NCBI GenBank assembly: GCA_028673005.1
Contig: CM054118.1
Span: forward strand, 7,404,410-7,468,409
Direction of reading: 5' to 3'
DNA length: 64,000 bases
From: Tanypteryx hageni
Taxonomy: Eukaryota > Arthropoda > Insecta > Odonata > Petaluridae
In this document: positions 12,240 through 24,623 of the stretch, piece after piece
How positions within the stretch are numbered: the first letter of the stretch is position 1
Layout of the letters: the number at the start of each line of letters is the position of its first letter
The notes under the pieces: model-generated
Told to the model about the DNA's origin: nothing
The model's database searches: none
The model's input: the letters and a program-made list of their open reading frames with translations, nothing else
Made by a program: the position numbers and the translations under genes

Positions 12240-13295
12240 AATTTGGCATAAATAAAAGTAAATTAATATAGAACCATCTTTATTAATAAAACAATTTTTA
12301 TGTGCTTACGACTGTTTAAGCATTTAACACATTTTAGATCAAACGATCCTTAAGTGTATTCTGTTCTCAATTCAAATGTGCCATTTGCACCGTACTTTAA
12401 CTCTAGCATTCACTCCTTATTGAAATCATTCACGTTTGTTGTATTACTGTTTGTTAAAGCGCTTTTCAGGTGGCAAGGAAAGATACCTTGAATTGTGAGG
12501 CGGAATTTATTCTTTTTCGAATAAAAATATACTCTTATGCTGCCTATATTACATGGCCATTGCATTTACTCGTAGCGGGGCTTATTATTCGCTACTCCGC
12601 TGTATCAAAACGTGAAGTTTCCCTTTAAATGGTGAAGGACGAATAATTAATATTTCAACGCAGCTTAGTAATCATTTCTCGCAAAATAACTGCTTTGTTT
12701 TTGTGGGCTTTTCGCTCATGTGTCATCTGGAGTCCCCGCAGTGGAGAAAATCATCCGACGTTTTCAGTTTTAAGCGGATGCTTAAGCCGTTATTTCTTGA
12801 GAATTCGGGAGAACATCCCGCCTGAGCCCACGCACTTGTTATTAAGTGTTCCAATCTGGCTTTCTGGAATCCTTGTGTAAATATTCGTAGGTTTATGGTC
12901 GCCGCTCCCCCTTTTACGCTGTCGTAGACGGCATGCCAACCGACTAGGGGATCACTTTATTTTGCGAGCCAAAAGCGTCTCGCCCACTTGTGCCTTTCGC
13001 CAACAAAGTTTACGCAACGAATTTAGGGCCCTTTGAATTTTCCACGGATAAATCTCGAGTTTTTTGTTTGAAAAAAAATTATCTCCTTGCATATGGCTAG
13101 AAAAATGACCGCTAATTTGTAAACTAAATCTCTTTGCAAGTCATAAGAAGACAGCATCGTTTAATATTTAATCCATGCATTTGGCGATCTCCATTTTAAT
13201 CGTTATCGTTTGTCACTCTTCGGAACGCTAATTATCCGCGTTATTATCATTGTTAGGTTTTCTTTGGAACTATGTTTCCTTAGTTATGTCTTCCC
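12240..13295. other. Non-coding DNA, nothing recognised
   Basis: No recognisable gene, RNA or repeat ends. Confidence 0.5.
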
Positions 13296-13296
13296 T

Positions 13297-13500
13297 GGAG
13301 AATTATCAATTTCATCATGTGGCTGAAAACAAATTCAAGAATAAACGGTTAAGTATCAAAAATTGAGGAAATAAACGTTTAAAATAGGTATCTCTAACTT
13401 TGTTATAGCAATTGGAGATACCCAGGATAAGCATTTATTTTATCAATTTTTAATGCTTAATTACTTATTCTTGAAATAGTTCTACTCGTATGCTCAATTG
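13297..13500. repeat. Foldback repeat, copy 1
   Basis: The left arm (TTCAAGAATAAACGGTTAAG, then TCAAAAATTGA) recurs in reverse complement on the right (TCAATTTTTAATGCTTAATT, then CTTATTCTTGAA). The centre carries a smaller inverted pair, GGTATCTC...GAGATACC. A second copy lies in reverse orientation at 16,905-17,125. This is an interspersed foldback or MITE-like family with no coding capacity. Confidence 0.65.
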
Positions 13501-15035
13501 AAATTTTTTTAACCCCTCAAAGTTTTGCGTCAATTTCGCTAAGGTAATTCAAAATAAAAACATCAAAAGTTTCAAATCTTACATACCAGAAATACAATGA
13601 AACGATTTGGGATTTAAAATACACAGAGATATTTCTAGCAAGCAGGACACGTAGCGTAATAAATGTTAGGCAGTTTTTTATACAAATACTTGATCCGTGA
13701 TGAGCCATCGCGACGTTTCCGGATCGTAACTTTAAATCGAATCTTTTCCTGCGAACTGCTGTAGGGATCATTCAAAATTGCGCCACTCTAAAAACAGCCG
13801 ACGTCGCAGCGGCGAAAGGAAGCGATGACGGAGGAGAAATTCTACTCAAACCCCTCACTGTTGCCTCACTTTTCAAAGCTCGAGTTCGCCAAGATAGAAT
13901 CCCCTAAATTTCTAGCGACAATTAAGTCCTGAAGCGAAACAGAGAGAAGTCTCTCAAAGAGGAGAGAGAATTCGGCGTTAAAGAGGCGCGATGAGATAAC
14001 GCTCGGCATATGTCAGAAGTGAAGCGAATTGAGGGCGCTCTCCTCAACAATGCAAATCAGCGGCGGAGAACGGAACTACGGAGGCGGAGAGTCGGCAAAT
14101 TGAGTTCGCGCAACGAGCAATAGGTCCTTTTACCAAGTTGAAACCTTTGGCACTCTGGGTCTTTTGGAGGGGCGCGATGACTTCCAAATTGTAGGAATTG
14201 AATCCAAGTTCCTGGCTTATTTTACCTTCCGCTCGCGGTTCGAAGTAGGAAAAATACACAGTTTTCCATCCATCAATCCACTTCTCTTCTTCCCTCCAAC
14301 TTATCCCTTCATTCTCTCTCTCTTCTGACTTTCCCCAGCGAAGACCTACTCGAAACATCTTCCCAAGACGGCTTTTGTCCACCCTCCTCCACTCACCCGT
14401 CCTCCATCATTTAATCCCCTCTCCATATTTTCCATCATATCTATTCTTCGATGCGTGAAAGTATAATGCGCCATGGTTTTCAGATAAAAATATTATCCGA
14501 TCGTGACGAAGTTTTTTGGAGGTTAGCCGAAACTTTTTTCTTTCCTACCGACCTTGTTTTCATGTTGTTTTTATCAGCACAGATGTAAATTGTAAATTTG
14601 TGTTGAATAATTTTTACATACGATGAAGTTGAAAGGAAACTTATTTTGAAAATCGAGGTGAGCATTGGAAGATATATATTTTATTCAAACGAATTTTTAT
14701 TTCGTTGTTTGTTTTGTGAAATCCATGCAAGTTGCTCTTGCTTTTTTGGGCACCCTGCTACACATTTATTTGAAAATGATCTACGCAGTCGAAATTAAGT
14801 CGTTGTTTTACTTTCTCCATATACGAAGTATAGAGTAAGTATTGTTGTTGTTGTTGTCATGAAAAAATAGAATTCGAGATTTCAACGAAAATACAGGTTT
14901 TAAGGTCCCCTGAGTACGTTTTGACTATTTAATCGATGATGTCTGTGTCTGTCTGTCTGTATGTGATATGATTTTGTGGGCGCACTATTTCAAAACTTAC
15001 ACTCATATCAATAATAAATTTTATATTTAGAAAGA
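13501..15035. other. Non-coding DNA, partly GC-richer
   Basis: Sequence around 13,800-14,400 is richer in GC and purines. A minus-strand frame at 14,044-14,382 has no motif I recognise. A CTGTCTGTCTGT run lies near 14,945. No gene could be assigned. Confidence 0.45.
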
Positions 15036-15039
15036 GTAC

Positions 15040-15760
15040 CATATAATGAAGCTGATTAGGTTTTGGCAACAATCGCTCAAACGGAAGTGGATGTTTACTC
15101 TGGTCATGGTGAACTTTTCTCGGGTTTCCAGCTGGGTTATTATTGAGTTCTCATCCGACGTTTCGGCGACTATCTCCATCACCATCTTCAGGGATCCTGA
15201 GTGCCGTTTGAGTTTGAGTGCCCAGCCGATTCGCCTCTGTCCTACGCACAGTGGGTATCTCCGAGGTAGTGCAATGAATAGCCGGAGAAGGCACGAGGGA
15301 AACCCGGTGCCGGAATTTGCCTGCTCTTACGAAGAACACCAGGGGGGCCAACGGCTTAACGTCCCTTCCGAAGGACGGAACAGCTGAGTCTGCGCGGTCT
15401 ACTCAAACCACACAAACAGAGAGCCTGGCGACCTTGGAAAAATCCTATTTGCGCAGGATTCGTACCCGCTGCCTTTTCAAGCAGAAGGCGAGTAGCAGCC
15501 AGCGTCCTAACCGCTACACCGCCGGCACCCCTACTGAGTGCCGTGGAATTTTCTGGTCTGGTTTATATACCTGCCGGGGGATGGCAGCTAGTCGTTGATT
15601 GGCTGTCGTGTGGTGTGGTCCTATTTGCTTGGCGCTCGTTGGCTAATTGAGCTATCATTGGGTCCCAACGCCTTGCTGAAAAGGAACCCGGCGATTATTT
15701 TAAACCACTTACTTATTTTAAGCCACTTACGTGGCTACTGAGAGTATTGACCCCACCGTA
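15040..15760 (-). mobile_element. Retroelement 3'-end-like fragment hosting a SINE
   Basis: On the minus strand the left part reads CTGAAGATGGTGATGGAGAT, then AGTCGCCGAAACGTCGG. A GATGGTG...GCCGAAACGTC phrase of this type is common in the 3' untranslated regions of Penelope-like and related retroelements. The fragment is split at 15,208-15,533 by a SINE insertion with an 11-bp target duplication and resumes at 15,545. No reverse transcriptase frame is present. The class assignment is from remembered motif style only. Confidence 0.4.
15208..15533 (-). mobile_element. tRNA-derived SINE-A, complete, 326 bp
   Basis: Read on the minus strand, it begins with a tRNA-like head: GGTGCCGGCGGTGTAGCGGT (A-box region) and later GGGTACGAATCC (B-box). 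Next comes a body with TTCCGTCCTTCGGAAGGGAC and GCCGTTGGCCCCCCTGGTG, and a tail ending ACTCAAACTCAAA. The identical 11-bp sequence CTGAGTGCCGT flanks it at 15,197-15,207 and 15,534-15,544, a clean target-site duplication that fixes both ends. The head resembles a tRNA with a long variable arm. SINEs of this kind are copied by RNA polymerase III and moved by a partner LINE. Reading frames inside it are not genes. Confidence 0.85.
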
Positions 15761-16066
15761 CGATCTGCTAAATAGCGGCACCCGGTTCGAATCTTTATGA
15801 GGATTTTTCCCGAGGACGCTCCGGCCCCCTATTTGTGCGTGTTGGAACTAAGGTGACGGGACAAGAGAACAAGAGAACACGAGAAAATGAGGAGCGGGCT
15901 CAAATCAACACTCCGTTCTACGGAAGGGACGTTAAGCAGTTGGCCCCCCTGGTGTTCTTCTTAAGAGCAGGCAAATGCCGGCACCGGGTTTCTGTCCTCC
16001 CTTCCAGGCTATTCATTGCACTACCTTAAGATACCCATTGTGGATAGTGGCGAATCGGCTGGACTC
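15745..16066 (+). mobile_element. tRNA-derived SINE-A, second copy, diverged
   Basis: It is in the opposite orientation to the 15.2 kb copy. GGCACCCGGTTCGAATC marks the B-box region. The body shows CGGAAGGGACGTTAAGCAGT, TGGCCCCCCTGGTGTTCTTC and GCCGGCACCGGGTTTC. The end GGCGAATCGGCTGG, then ACTCAGATG, matches the fragment at 8.1 kb. The first box region is degraded, so the start is approximate. No convincing target duplication was found. Confidence 0.7.
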
Positions 16067-16904
16067 AGATGTATGACTATATCCAATATCAGAAAGCTAC
16101 GGTTTGAGATTATTTCTGTTTTTTGTGAAGCCTTTAAAATATTCTCACAGTTCCTTGAAATATTTATTATCATTTAACCTATTTGAATTTTTTATAAATA
16201 TTACAGGTATGGAGAAAGCCAAGTGGTGGCCACATGAGATTCTTTAATTTTTTGCGTTGGTGTACAAAACTTATTTAAGCTGAAATTTTATTTCATTTAG
16301 GTATTTCAACTTTTATTTTTTAAACAACGCAATTTCTATTGAGGTTAATTTTCATCTATATATACTTTATTTCTCTGCTCTTTGTTTTTTGTATATCAAT
16401 CGGATTTCAATTTGAACGAACAGGGGGATGCCCGAACCGCTTACATCTGATAAAACGAAGGAGCGCAAAAACAAGAGAATGTCAATGACCTTATATAGAA
16501 TGGTACAAATTACGTAAAAACTGAAATATACCGCACTATAACTCCTCTTCTAGAAACATGAGGATCACATACCCCTCAATATTTACCTGGGCGCATCGCC
16601 AACGGCTCTTTTTCCCCACATTCTCAGTTGAAACTGGCATAATACGTATTTTTATCAGCTAAAAATAAATGGAAAACCTAGGTACTCGTAATAGCTACAG
16701 AACAACCGTCTGTTGTGGCTATTCAACGATAGTATTTTAGTGGATTTAATCACAGATAAATGACCATTTTTGAAGGCTGCTTTGAGGCCAAAATGCGCAC
16801 CTGGTTTCCCAAACTTATTTTATGGTTATTGGATTGACATATTTTGTCGGTTGTTTTATCCGTAAGTATAATTTGTTCAATAATTTCTTCGTGAGCAGCT
16901 GAGA
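16067..16904. other. Non-coding AT-rich DNA
   Basis: No reading frames, RNA genes or repeat structures were recognised. Confidence 0.5.
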
Positions 16905-17125
16905 CGAATTCCAGAATAAGTTCAAAAATTAAAAAAATTAGTTATTTTCATAGGTACCCATCTCCAATAGGTATATATATAAAGAGTTAAAATAATTTCG
17001 TAACTTTGTTATGACCGTTGGAGATACCGAATACAAGTATCTCATTTGTCAATTTTTGATTCTTAAGCGCTTATTCTCGAATGTTTTCAGCCATGGGACG
17101 AACTCCATTATTCTCTAGTGAACCT
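16905..17125. repeat. Foldback repeat, copy 2
   Basis: It matches the 13.3 kb repeat in reverse complement, sharing GGCTGAAAACA, TTCGAGAATAAGCGCTTAAG and TCAAAAATTGACAAA. The two copies also share the central word AACTTTGTTATGACCGTTGGAGATACC (here) / AACTTTGTTATAGCAATTGGAGATACC. It has inverted arms of its own (CCAGAATAAGTTCAAAAATT on the left, AATTTTTGATTCTTAAGCGC on the right), less well conserved than in copy 1. Confidence 0.6.
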
Positions 17126-18711
17126 CTAAGGTGAAATAGATGTTTTCTTTTGCAAGGGGTTCGTACTGGACTTTGTTGAGCGGGGGGGGTCTGGAGTAAG
17201 ATGAAGTAACAGAGAGAAAACGAAACACTTCCCCAGACTTTCCCTCAGCCAACAACCTACCAGCAGCACTGGTGGCGGTGTCTCGTAACCAATGAGTGAT
17301 GCCTTTTCAGAGGTCCCCAACAGGTGATCGGAACCTTTGGATTACCCTCGAAATATCTTTCTCCTCTCCTTCCCCCCTCCCGCCCCCACCCCGACACCGC
17401 ATTCCCTCCCCAACCCCTCCTTCCTAAAGCTTCCAACCTTTCCTCCTCCTTCTATTTCCCCATCCCCTTTTCCCCTACAGGACTACGCGACCTCCGTAGA
17501 GAGCCCCCTTCTGACCGCCCTAGAAAACATTTGGAGCGATCGATTGGATATGTAACGGTGCCCTTTAGAGTTTTATTGGCGAAAGAGGACATCTCTCTCC
17601 TCCCCCACTCCATATCTCTCTCTCACACACTCTCTCTCTCTCTCTCTCTCTCTCTCCTTCCCGTTCCTTCAAAAAAGATAAGGGTGGGAATAAAATATAC
17701 ACACTCGAGGTCGCATGTATACCGAGGATGATTCCATCGGATTGATCTCCGAAACAAAAGTTCGTTTCGTTGGTCTCCGCTTGAAGGGACGAGTGGTATT
17801 TTTGGGTTGCGTTCCTCCGGAGGGTAAATAGTTCGAATTCGTGGGCGTCTTAAATGTTGGCTTTCGTTATTCCCGGGGCATGCAGAATTGTCACCGATTC
17901 AACGAAAGGTTTAATCTGGGGAAGTTCGCACGTTAAGTCACGCCCTTTTGTTAGGCGAAATAATCGGTTTGAAATATACACAATTTTCCATATATAATTA
18001 ATTCAACCATTTATTTAATTTTTTGTTCATGAATTATTACCACCACCAATGTTTTTAAACTTCGCAATTTATTATTTTTCATTTATTGATAATAGCCCAT
18101 ATTCTACTTATAAAATGTTTGTTTTAATAATTTATATGTGTAATTTTGATTCCTTCTCCCTTACGAAAAATTCAAATTTCCAGTATTGAAATAAAGATTT
18201 TTTTCTTTATATCGATCGTTTAAAACTCCCAGTACACACGAAATTCATTGAATAATAATTATTTGTAATTATCAACGTTGCAATATATTAAGTTTGACGT
18301 TGCTATAGCAATAATGTTGATGCCTCATAAAAGCGCGAAACGAATGACTTAAATCTTCCGTCTATTTGACGGCTTAATAGACGTTAATGGAATCTGACGC
18401 AACAATGCGGGTAACTCTGGCAACACCCGGAAGAGTACGAAAAGGTCATAAAATTTCGAAAAGAAATGCGTTTTTCAACAAATTCTCCTAGTTAGCAGAA
18501 ATAAAATGGCGTTTACTGAATTTACCTATGAAAAACTGCTCAAAATATAAAATGGGGGACGGACAGACAATGATTAATTATATATAAAAGAATCTCTATT
18601 CACAGTAAAAAATGTTTTACTTACCTTTTCAACCTTATCGTTAATTTCACGTTTTGCTTAATTTTACGATAAAATTTCTTTATCAACATAAAAAAATTAG
18701 TCCTACATTAT
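17126..18711. other. Non-coding DNA with a CT-rich tract
   Basis: A (CT)n run at about 17,580-17,655 and C-rich sequence at 17,340-17,470 open Pro/Ser-rich plus-strand frames that are composition artefacts. The rest is AT-rich with nothing recognised. Confidence 0.55.
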
Positions 18712-18719
18712 ATTATATC

Positions 18720-20852
18720 TAGGCTTGGAAAGATTCGATTTAAATCGAAAAACGTCGTTTTTTAAATTTCAAAATCGACAAAAATGAATAATCGTCGATA
18801 AGCGTCGATTATCCAACAAGATGGAAAAGTATGCGTCCAAAAACCTACTCTGAATTATAATATTTAAATCGTTTCTATTTACTTTTTTAGCAGAATTATT
18901 TTCTACCTACGATTTCGTTCCTTTTCTGGGCTTGCATTGCACAGTGGGAATGAAAGGAGGGTATTTCCTTACACTCGTATATGCGTGTTTTTGAAAAGCT
19001 CCTACTTTGGACAATAAGGTAACCGCAAGGCCCTGGAATAGTTTTGATAAAACGTGTTTCTTAGCCCTTTTGTGGTTTTTGAGATTATATTTGCCGACCT
19101 AATGATGGGATATTCCACGAGCCTTTCTATACAGATAAGGTCATGGATATGCCCCGCTGAGAATGCCTCGACCCCTGTTAAACAAGGTTCGGAAGAAAGG
19201 AAATTCGGTGGTCGTTTTCTACCCCTTCCACTCATCAACCCCGTGAAGTGTATTCCCGAAACAAATGTTTCTCGATCCTTTCTAGGGTTTTTCCTATAGA
19301 TGACCTTGTTGTATGGACTTCCACCCGTTTTCTCTATGCACAAACCAATCTTTTGGCAGTCTTTTTCTTGAAGTTATCCAGGAAGAATAGCTCCTCACTC
19401 GTGCTTTTGGCTCCAACGTCTTTTGCTAAGGGTTAGTAAATTTCAATTGATATATGAAGGCTTAAAAAAGGTGGAACATAAATTAGTAATCGTTACTAAA
19501 ATTGAAGAGGGATTAAATATTAATATTTATTTGCTATTTGTTGTTAAATATTTCGCCGATTGGAAAAACACATTTTAATCAGGATTTGAGGTGACTGTTG
19601 AGCGAGCGCTCAATAATAAAGACTAATTTTTCTCACTATGTATTTTATCTTAGCTATAGAGGATATGTAGTGCAGTGATGAAATAAATCAAATGATACAT
19701 AGCATTAGATAGTTATTTTTTTATGTCTAAAATATTATTGTGATATTATCGTTAATGTTTTTTCCTGAATTGCCATCAACGAATGTCTAAAAGCCTTTAC
19801 GTTGAACTCGCATACTATTTTTTTTAAGAATGTTTCTCGGAAAAAGCAACATCATATTGTTCGGATTTCATAAATTAATCATTTCATAGTTTTCATTATA
19901 CAATTTAAAGGGGTAAATCATAATTTACTACCTACATTTGTAACGACACGATAAGAATTATACAAATCAAAAATATCAAGATTTGAAATCACCAGCTTAC
20001 GGCATTTGAGATTTTAAATATACTAAGTTTCAGTGTGGTAAAACAACAATAATATTCTCGTGCCCGATATGCAAGGTGCTAATTTGGTTTAATCATCAAG
20101 ATCCAGTTAGTAAAAGGCGTGAATTAACTATTAATATATGTTTTTGCATATAGGTTGGTTACCGAAATAATCACGTTTGGCAAAAATTGTAAGGAAAGGA
20201 GTGAAAACACAAAAACAGGAAATATCGTTTTGTGTTCGCACAATGAACTTTTAAGTAAAAATATTCTTATAAAAATGTATGTATATATTGGCGTTGCATG
20301 TCGCATTAACACGTCGTGTATCAGATTTAGATTCCCGTAGTACACTTAGTTAATGGACATTTTGTCATAAATCCAAAAAACGTCCGCGAAATCTCGTGGT
20401 CGGTTCAAATGTAATTTTCTTGATTTAAAGTTACGATTTAATTAGTAAAAGTTCAAATTAACGATTTAAATATACTTTTTACCTTGTTGAAAGTGAATAG
20501 AAGAAATTTACCGCCATGTAGAGCCAAAACCATGCAATTTTTGAAGAATTTATTTTTCAGGAATATCAGAGTATTATAAAATAAACGTAAATTTTACATA
20601 GAATTTTGATGTAAAACGTAAATTTAAATCATCGAAAGACCGAAAACTGCCAGCCCTATATTTAAGTAGTAATTTTAAGCGTCGATATTCTTAGAAAATA
20701 TCTCGGGAAAATAAATGACTCAAAAAGATAGTCGAATTCTACCAAGTAGCAATTTGATGCGTCGATATTCGTCGAAAATCTCTCGGGATAATGAACGTCG
20801 ATTTTAATCGTCGATTTTCAAAAAATATATACGTCGAATCTTACCAAGCCTA
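18720..20852. mobile_element. hAT-like DNA transposon, non-autonomous, 2.13 kb
   Basis: The left end TAGGCTTGGAAAGATTCGA and the reverse complement of the right end TAGGCTTGGTAAGATTCGA match at 18 of 19 positions. The flanks are ATTATATC (18,712-18,719) and ATTATATT (20,853-20,860), an 8-bp duplication with one mismatch. Eight-base duplication with TAGG-type ends points to the hAT superfamily. Both ends carry many CGTCGAT subterminal words, typical of transposase-binding arrays. The interior has no transposase I can recognise. Confidence 0.75.
20675..20850. repeat. Subterminal tandem duplication in the hAT-like element
   Basis: The terminal module is present twice. GCGTCGATATTC...ATCTCGGGA occurs at about 20,680 and about 20,759. 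An internal copy of the end itself (AGTCGAATTCTACCAAG, about 20,733) resembles the true end (CGTCGAATCTTACCAAGCC). The element therefore has a duplicated, partly decayed terminus. Confidence 0.65.
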
Positions 20853-20860
20853 ATTATATT

Positions 20861-21081
20861 TTGCAAGAATTCAAAATTTCTCGAATAATACATAAATATG
20901 TATATTAAGTTTTTTTAAATATTTCTTTATTAGAGTTAATTTTTCTCCTCGAACAATTCATATTCCGGATAATTTTGTATGTTAAAACGACTGGGGACGG
21001 ATTTATTAACCAAATTTCTTATACTTATCGCTGAGTTTATGAATAATTATAATTTAATCGGTATTTTAATATCGATGGATT

Positions 21082-21140
<59 letters not shown>

Positions 21141-23200
21141 CCTAATATCTGTCCTATCTATGAATTATTATAACAATTTTCGGTAGGCAAAAATTCAGGC
21201 TTTAAGTGGAAAAAAGAATATAAATACGAGATTATAAACGCTAGAACGTAACATAAGTTATTATAAAAATATACTTTCCTAAATTAGATTTCGGAGTGAT
21301 TTCTTAGTTTTTTAAATCGTCCCTGCAAAAGTTACCGTCTTAAATTGAAGATTTAATAGCCTATCTCTAAAAAAATCGCTCGAATTACGGAAGTAAAGAT
21401 GAAAACCTCGAGTTTTAAAGGTTATTGACCGAGAGAGAGAGAGAGAGAGAAGCCCTATTATCCGACTTAATAGGACACTAAATCAACTCTTCGAGGTTTA
21501 TTTTTGGGGCGTCGGTAAGTTCCCTTTGCTAAGAAGTTGACTTTTTGAATTTTTAAAGGAAATATGTTCGCAAAAGGACGTTGAAGTGTTTTAATCCATA
21601 AAATTAGGTTTATTTTAACTAGGTATTCGATTCCTGACGCCATCTGCAAGTTTTTCATTCCACCAAGATAATTCATGGCATACCTGTGATGTTATTTGGC
21701 ACAAATATAGATCATTCTCTATTTCGAATAATAACTGTAGTAATTGTAGTTGAAACGATAGGCTTGGTGTAGTTAGTCAAGATATAAAATTCCAGAAATA
21801 AGAAGAAGAGTGACTCTCGAAATGCAAAGTTTTATCATCTACATTTTCTGTCTATGGTAAATTACTTTCTGCTTTCGATTATGGTGCATGAAGAATACGT
21901 GTAAAGTTATAATTTAATCTCAATTGAAAATCCACTTATTTAACAGTGCACCGTGAAATAAAACTTACAGAATGCATTAAATAAATGTTCTGCTGTCAGT
22001 TAAAATCTTTTGCTTCTTAAATAATGTTTTTTGTTCGCTATTCTGCTGAATCAGTGGAAACCAAGAAATAACTGGAGCTTTTTTATTTCTGACCACTGAA
22101 ATACAAGTTTTCCAGAATGTATTACGCTTATATAGTAAATAGTAACTCGACTAGTTCAAAATCAATCTTTAGCCAGGCACATTTATCTGCAACAAATATA
22201 TTCACTAGTTATGATTAGATAACAGCAAATAAGCCGATATTTACAGAACATATGTGATTATATATATATATATATTTAATTAGGGAAAATTCTCATGCAT
22301 TGTTTAAAAGTGGGCACTTATGATTACGCTAATGGATGATTCCTATAGACGTAAAACTGTTTAGCAAACCAAATTATTGTTTCAGCCAGAAGAGAAATAT
22401 CATTTAACTAAGGTTACTTTAATTCTGAAATGCGAAATGGTTTACTAAAGAATTTTAACCTTTGTTGTGCGTGCGTTAACTTATTTGTATATTATTTGTA
22501 AAAAGTATGTATTTACAAAGGTTTATACGTAAATTTATATGATCGGGGATTTTATTTTCTTCAGTCACTGAAGCTGATAAGCCTGGGCTTGTGATATGGG
22601 CAAATTCATACGTCTACACAATTGTTTTTACATATTTCGAATGAAATCCAGTCTCCATGGTGGACATTTGAATCTCCTACGATGAAGTTTAATGGCTGTA
22701 AGAGGTTCCTTTATCATCTGTTCATGATGTGTAATGAACCATATTTGCCTTATAAATTATATAGAAAGGATCGTATAACTTCAATATAACATAAGAGGAG
22801 TAGAGAAGTAAAAAATGGATCACTCCATCTATTACTAAGCCGTGCTAAATATGTCCCAGTTCTTATCAACAATCTGATGCGGGTTTGAAAGTATGTACGC
22901 ATTAGAGCAAGAAATCTATCTAAAAAGCATCACAGTCGATAGGCTTGAGGTTGAACGACGAATGAAGGCTTTATTCCTGCGGATCTGACTCATAGAGTTC
23001 CAAAAGTATGTCGCTCAGATCCTCCTGTTCCGAGTAAATGCATTCGAAACCGCGGAACGGAAAAACAATTCTAAGTCAGAAAACCATCAACTTTCCCCCT
23101 CACAGGAATTTATCAAAAGAGGTAAAATGCACACCTTATGCATTCATACGTGTAAGGCAAAGGCTTCACAAAACTCCACTCAGTAATTTTGGAGTTGAGA
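20861..23200. other. AT-rich non-coding DNA with (TA)n tracts
   Basis: It contains a (TA)n array at about 21,086-21,137 (52 bp), a GA run at about 21,433-21,450 and a short (TA)n at about 22,259-22,276. No gene or element ends were recognised. Confidence 0.6.
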
Positions 23201-23209
23201 TGGTATCCG

Positions 23210-24040
23210 GACGTTTCACCCACAGACACACCTCTAACGGAGCATTTCACCCATATGCTTTTCACACACGGGACGTTATGCGTTCTTGAATGAGGTATTT
23301 CTGAATATTGAAACGATTCGAATCCTATTACACAAAAAAAACTCAGTTTTCAGACTGGCAAATGCCTAAGTAAGCATAGAATGAAATTTTGTTTTTAACA
23401 TGACATCATCTGTTTATCTTTAATATGATATTATTTATTTGTTTGATAAAGTGAAACACATTATGGAAACTGATATATTTATAATAATGAATTTTCTGTT
23501 TATTATCACGATATGAAATGATTAATAAAAAATACATTTGACATACAGTGTATCACAAGAACAGACATTCGCCCATACGTCATTTCGTGATTCTTTTCTT
23601 ATGACCTTAAAGTATGAAATTAGAAATGAAAGAATATTATCTGCTGTTATGTTTTATTTAAAGATTTTAAAACATTACATATCAATGAAAATAATACAAT
23701 AGGCATTTACAAAGTGAAATTATGGCCACAAATACTTAGGTATTCTATCATATGAATACTTCTTTTATATTAATTGTTACATTAGTTAAGTTCATAAGTC
23801 TTTGGGGGAACTGAACCGTTGGTAAAACAATTATGGGTGAAAGATCTTTGGGTGAAACCTTATGTGGGTAAGCTGGATTGCGGGTGAAAAGGCATGGATG
23901 AAAGGTCTTTGGATGAAACTTCTCGTGGGTGAAGTGTCTGTGGGTGAAGCGCCCCGTGGGTGAAGTGTATGGGTGAAATGACCCGTGGGGCAAGTGTCTG
24001 TGAGTGAAAATGTTTTGGGGGAAACAGCGTGGGAGCGTTG
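23210..24040. repeat. TTCACCCAC-type minisatellite in two inverted blocks
   Basis: At 23,210-23,275 the plus strand has TTTCACCCACAGACACAC and similar words. At 23,870-24,040 the same words occur on the minus strand as a run of 10-14 bp units (GTGGGTGAAG variants). The unit keeps a frame open, so a minus-strand frame at 23,748-24,197 shows repeated FTHRHxxxGxFHPYT phrases and a short plus-strand frame shows the same words. I regard these as products of the repeat, not evidence of a gene. Confidence 0.65.
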
Positions 24041-24623
24041 AAATATGACGGAAAGTTTCTTTATTTTTCTTCATAGAAAGGTGGCACTCCTGCTTGGATA
24101 ATGGTGGTATTCCCGCCTGGGTTATGCGAACCATTAATATCATTTTCTTATTCCTCTCATCCAAGAATTCCTTGTGCCAAGCGCTTTGGAAATCCACTCA
24201 ATATTTTCGGAGTTAAAACATGAAGAAATACAGATGGGCAAACACGAATAGACCATAATTTTTGTACATTATGTAAACCACTCCTAAAAACAATTTCAAG
24301 AAAGAAAATATTAAGGTGGAAGCGTTAGTCCATACTATTTTACCGTCAATGAAATCTAAAGACGCCTCAATCGTCAAAATAGTATCATTCCGAAATTTTG
24401 AATATTTTTAACGCTCGACTCCTTCAAAAAATATGAATATCAGTGTAATATTAATACTCTTACTCGAGTAATTTCTCAGGATATATCAAGAGCGGTTTTC
24501 GCAAAAAGTATCTAAATGCCGAAAAAATATAATTTCCAGAAAAATTGTACATCTACATCTACAAGTTACCCTGCAATTCACCAAGTTGGTGGGTGGCAGG
24601 GGGTGCAATGCACCAAATCCTAC

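Noticed and set aside
19002..19343. 113-residue minus-strand frame inside the hAT-like element as a cargo gene
   Set aside because: It matches no known protein by eye, and two parts of it look like weak internal duplicates. Not enough to call a gene.
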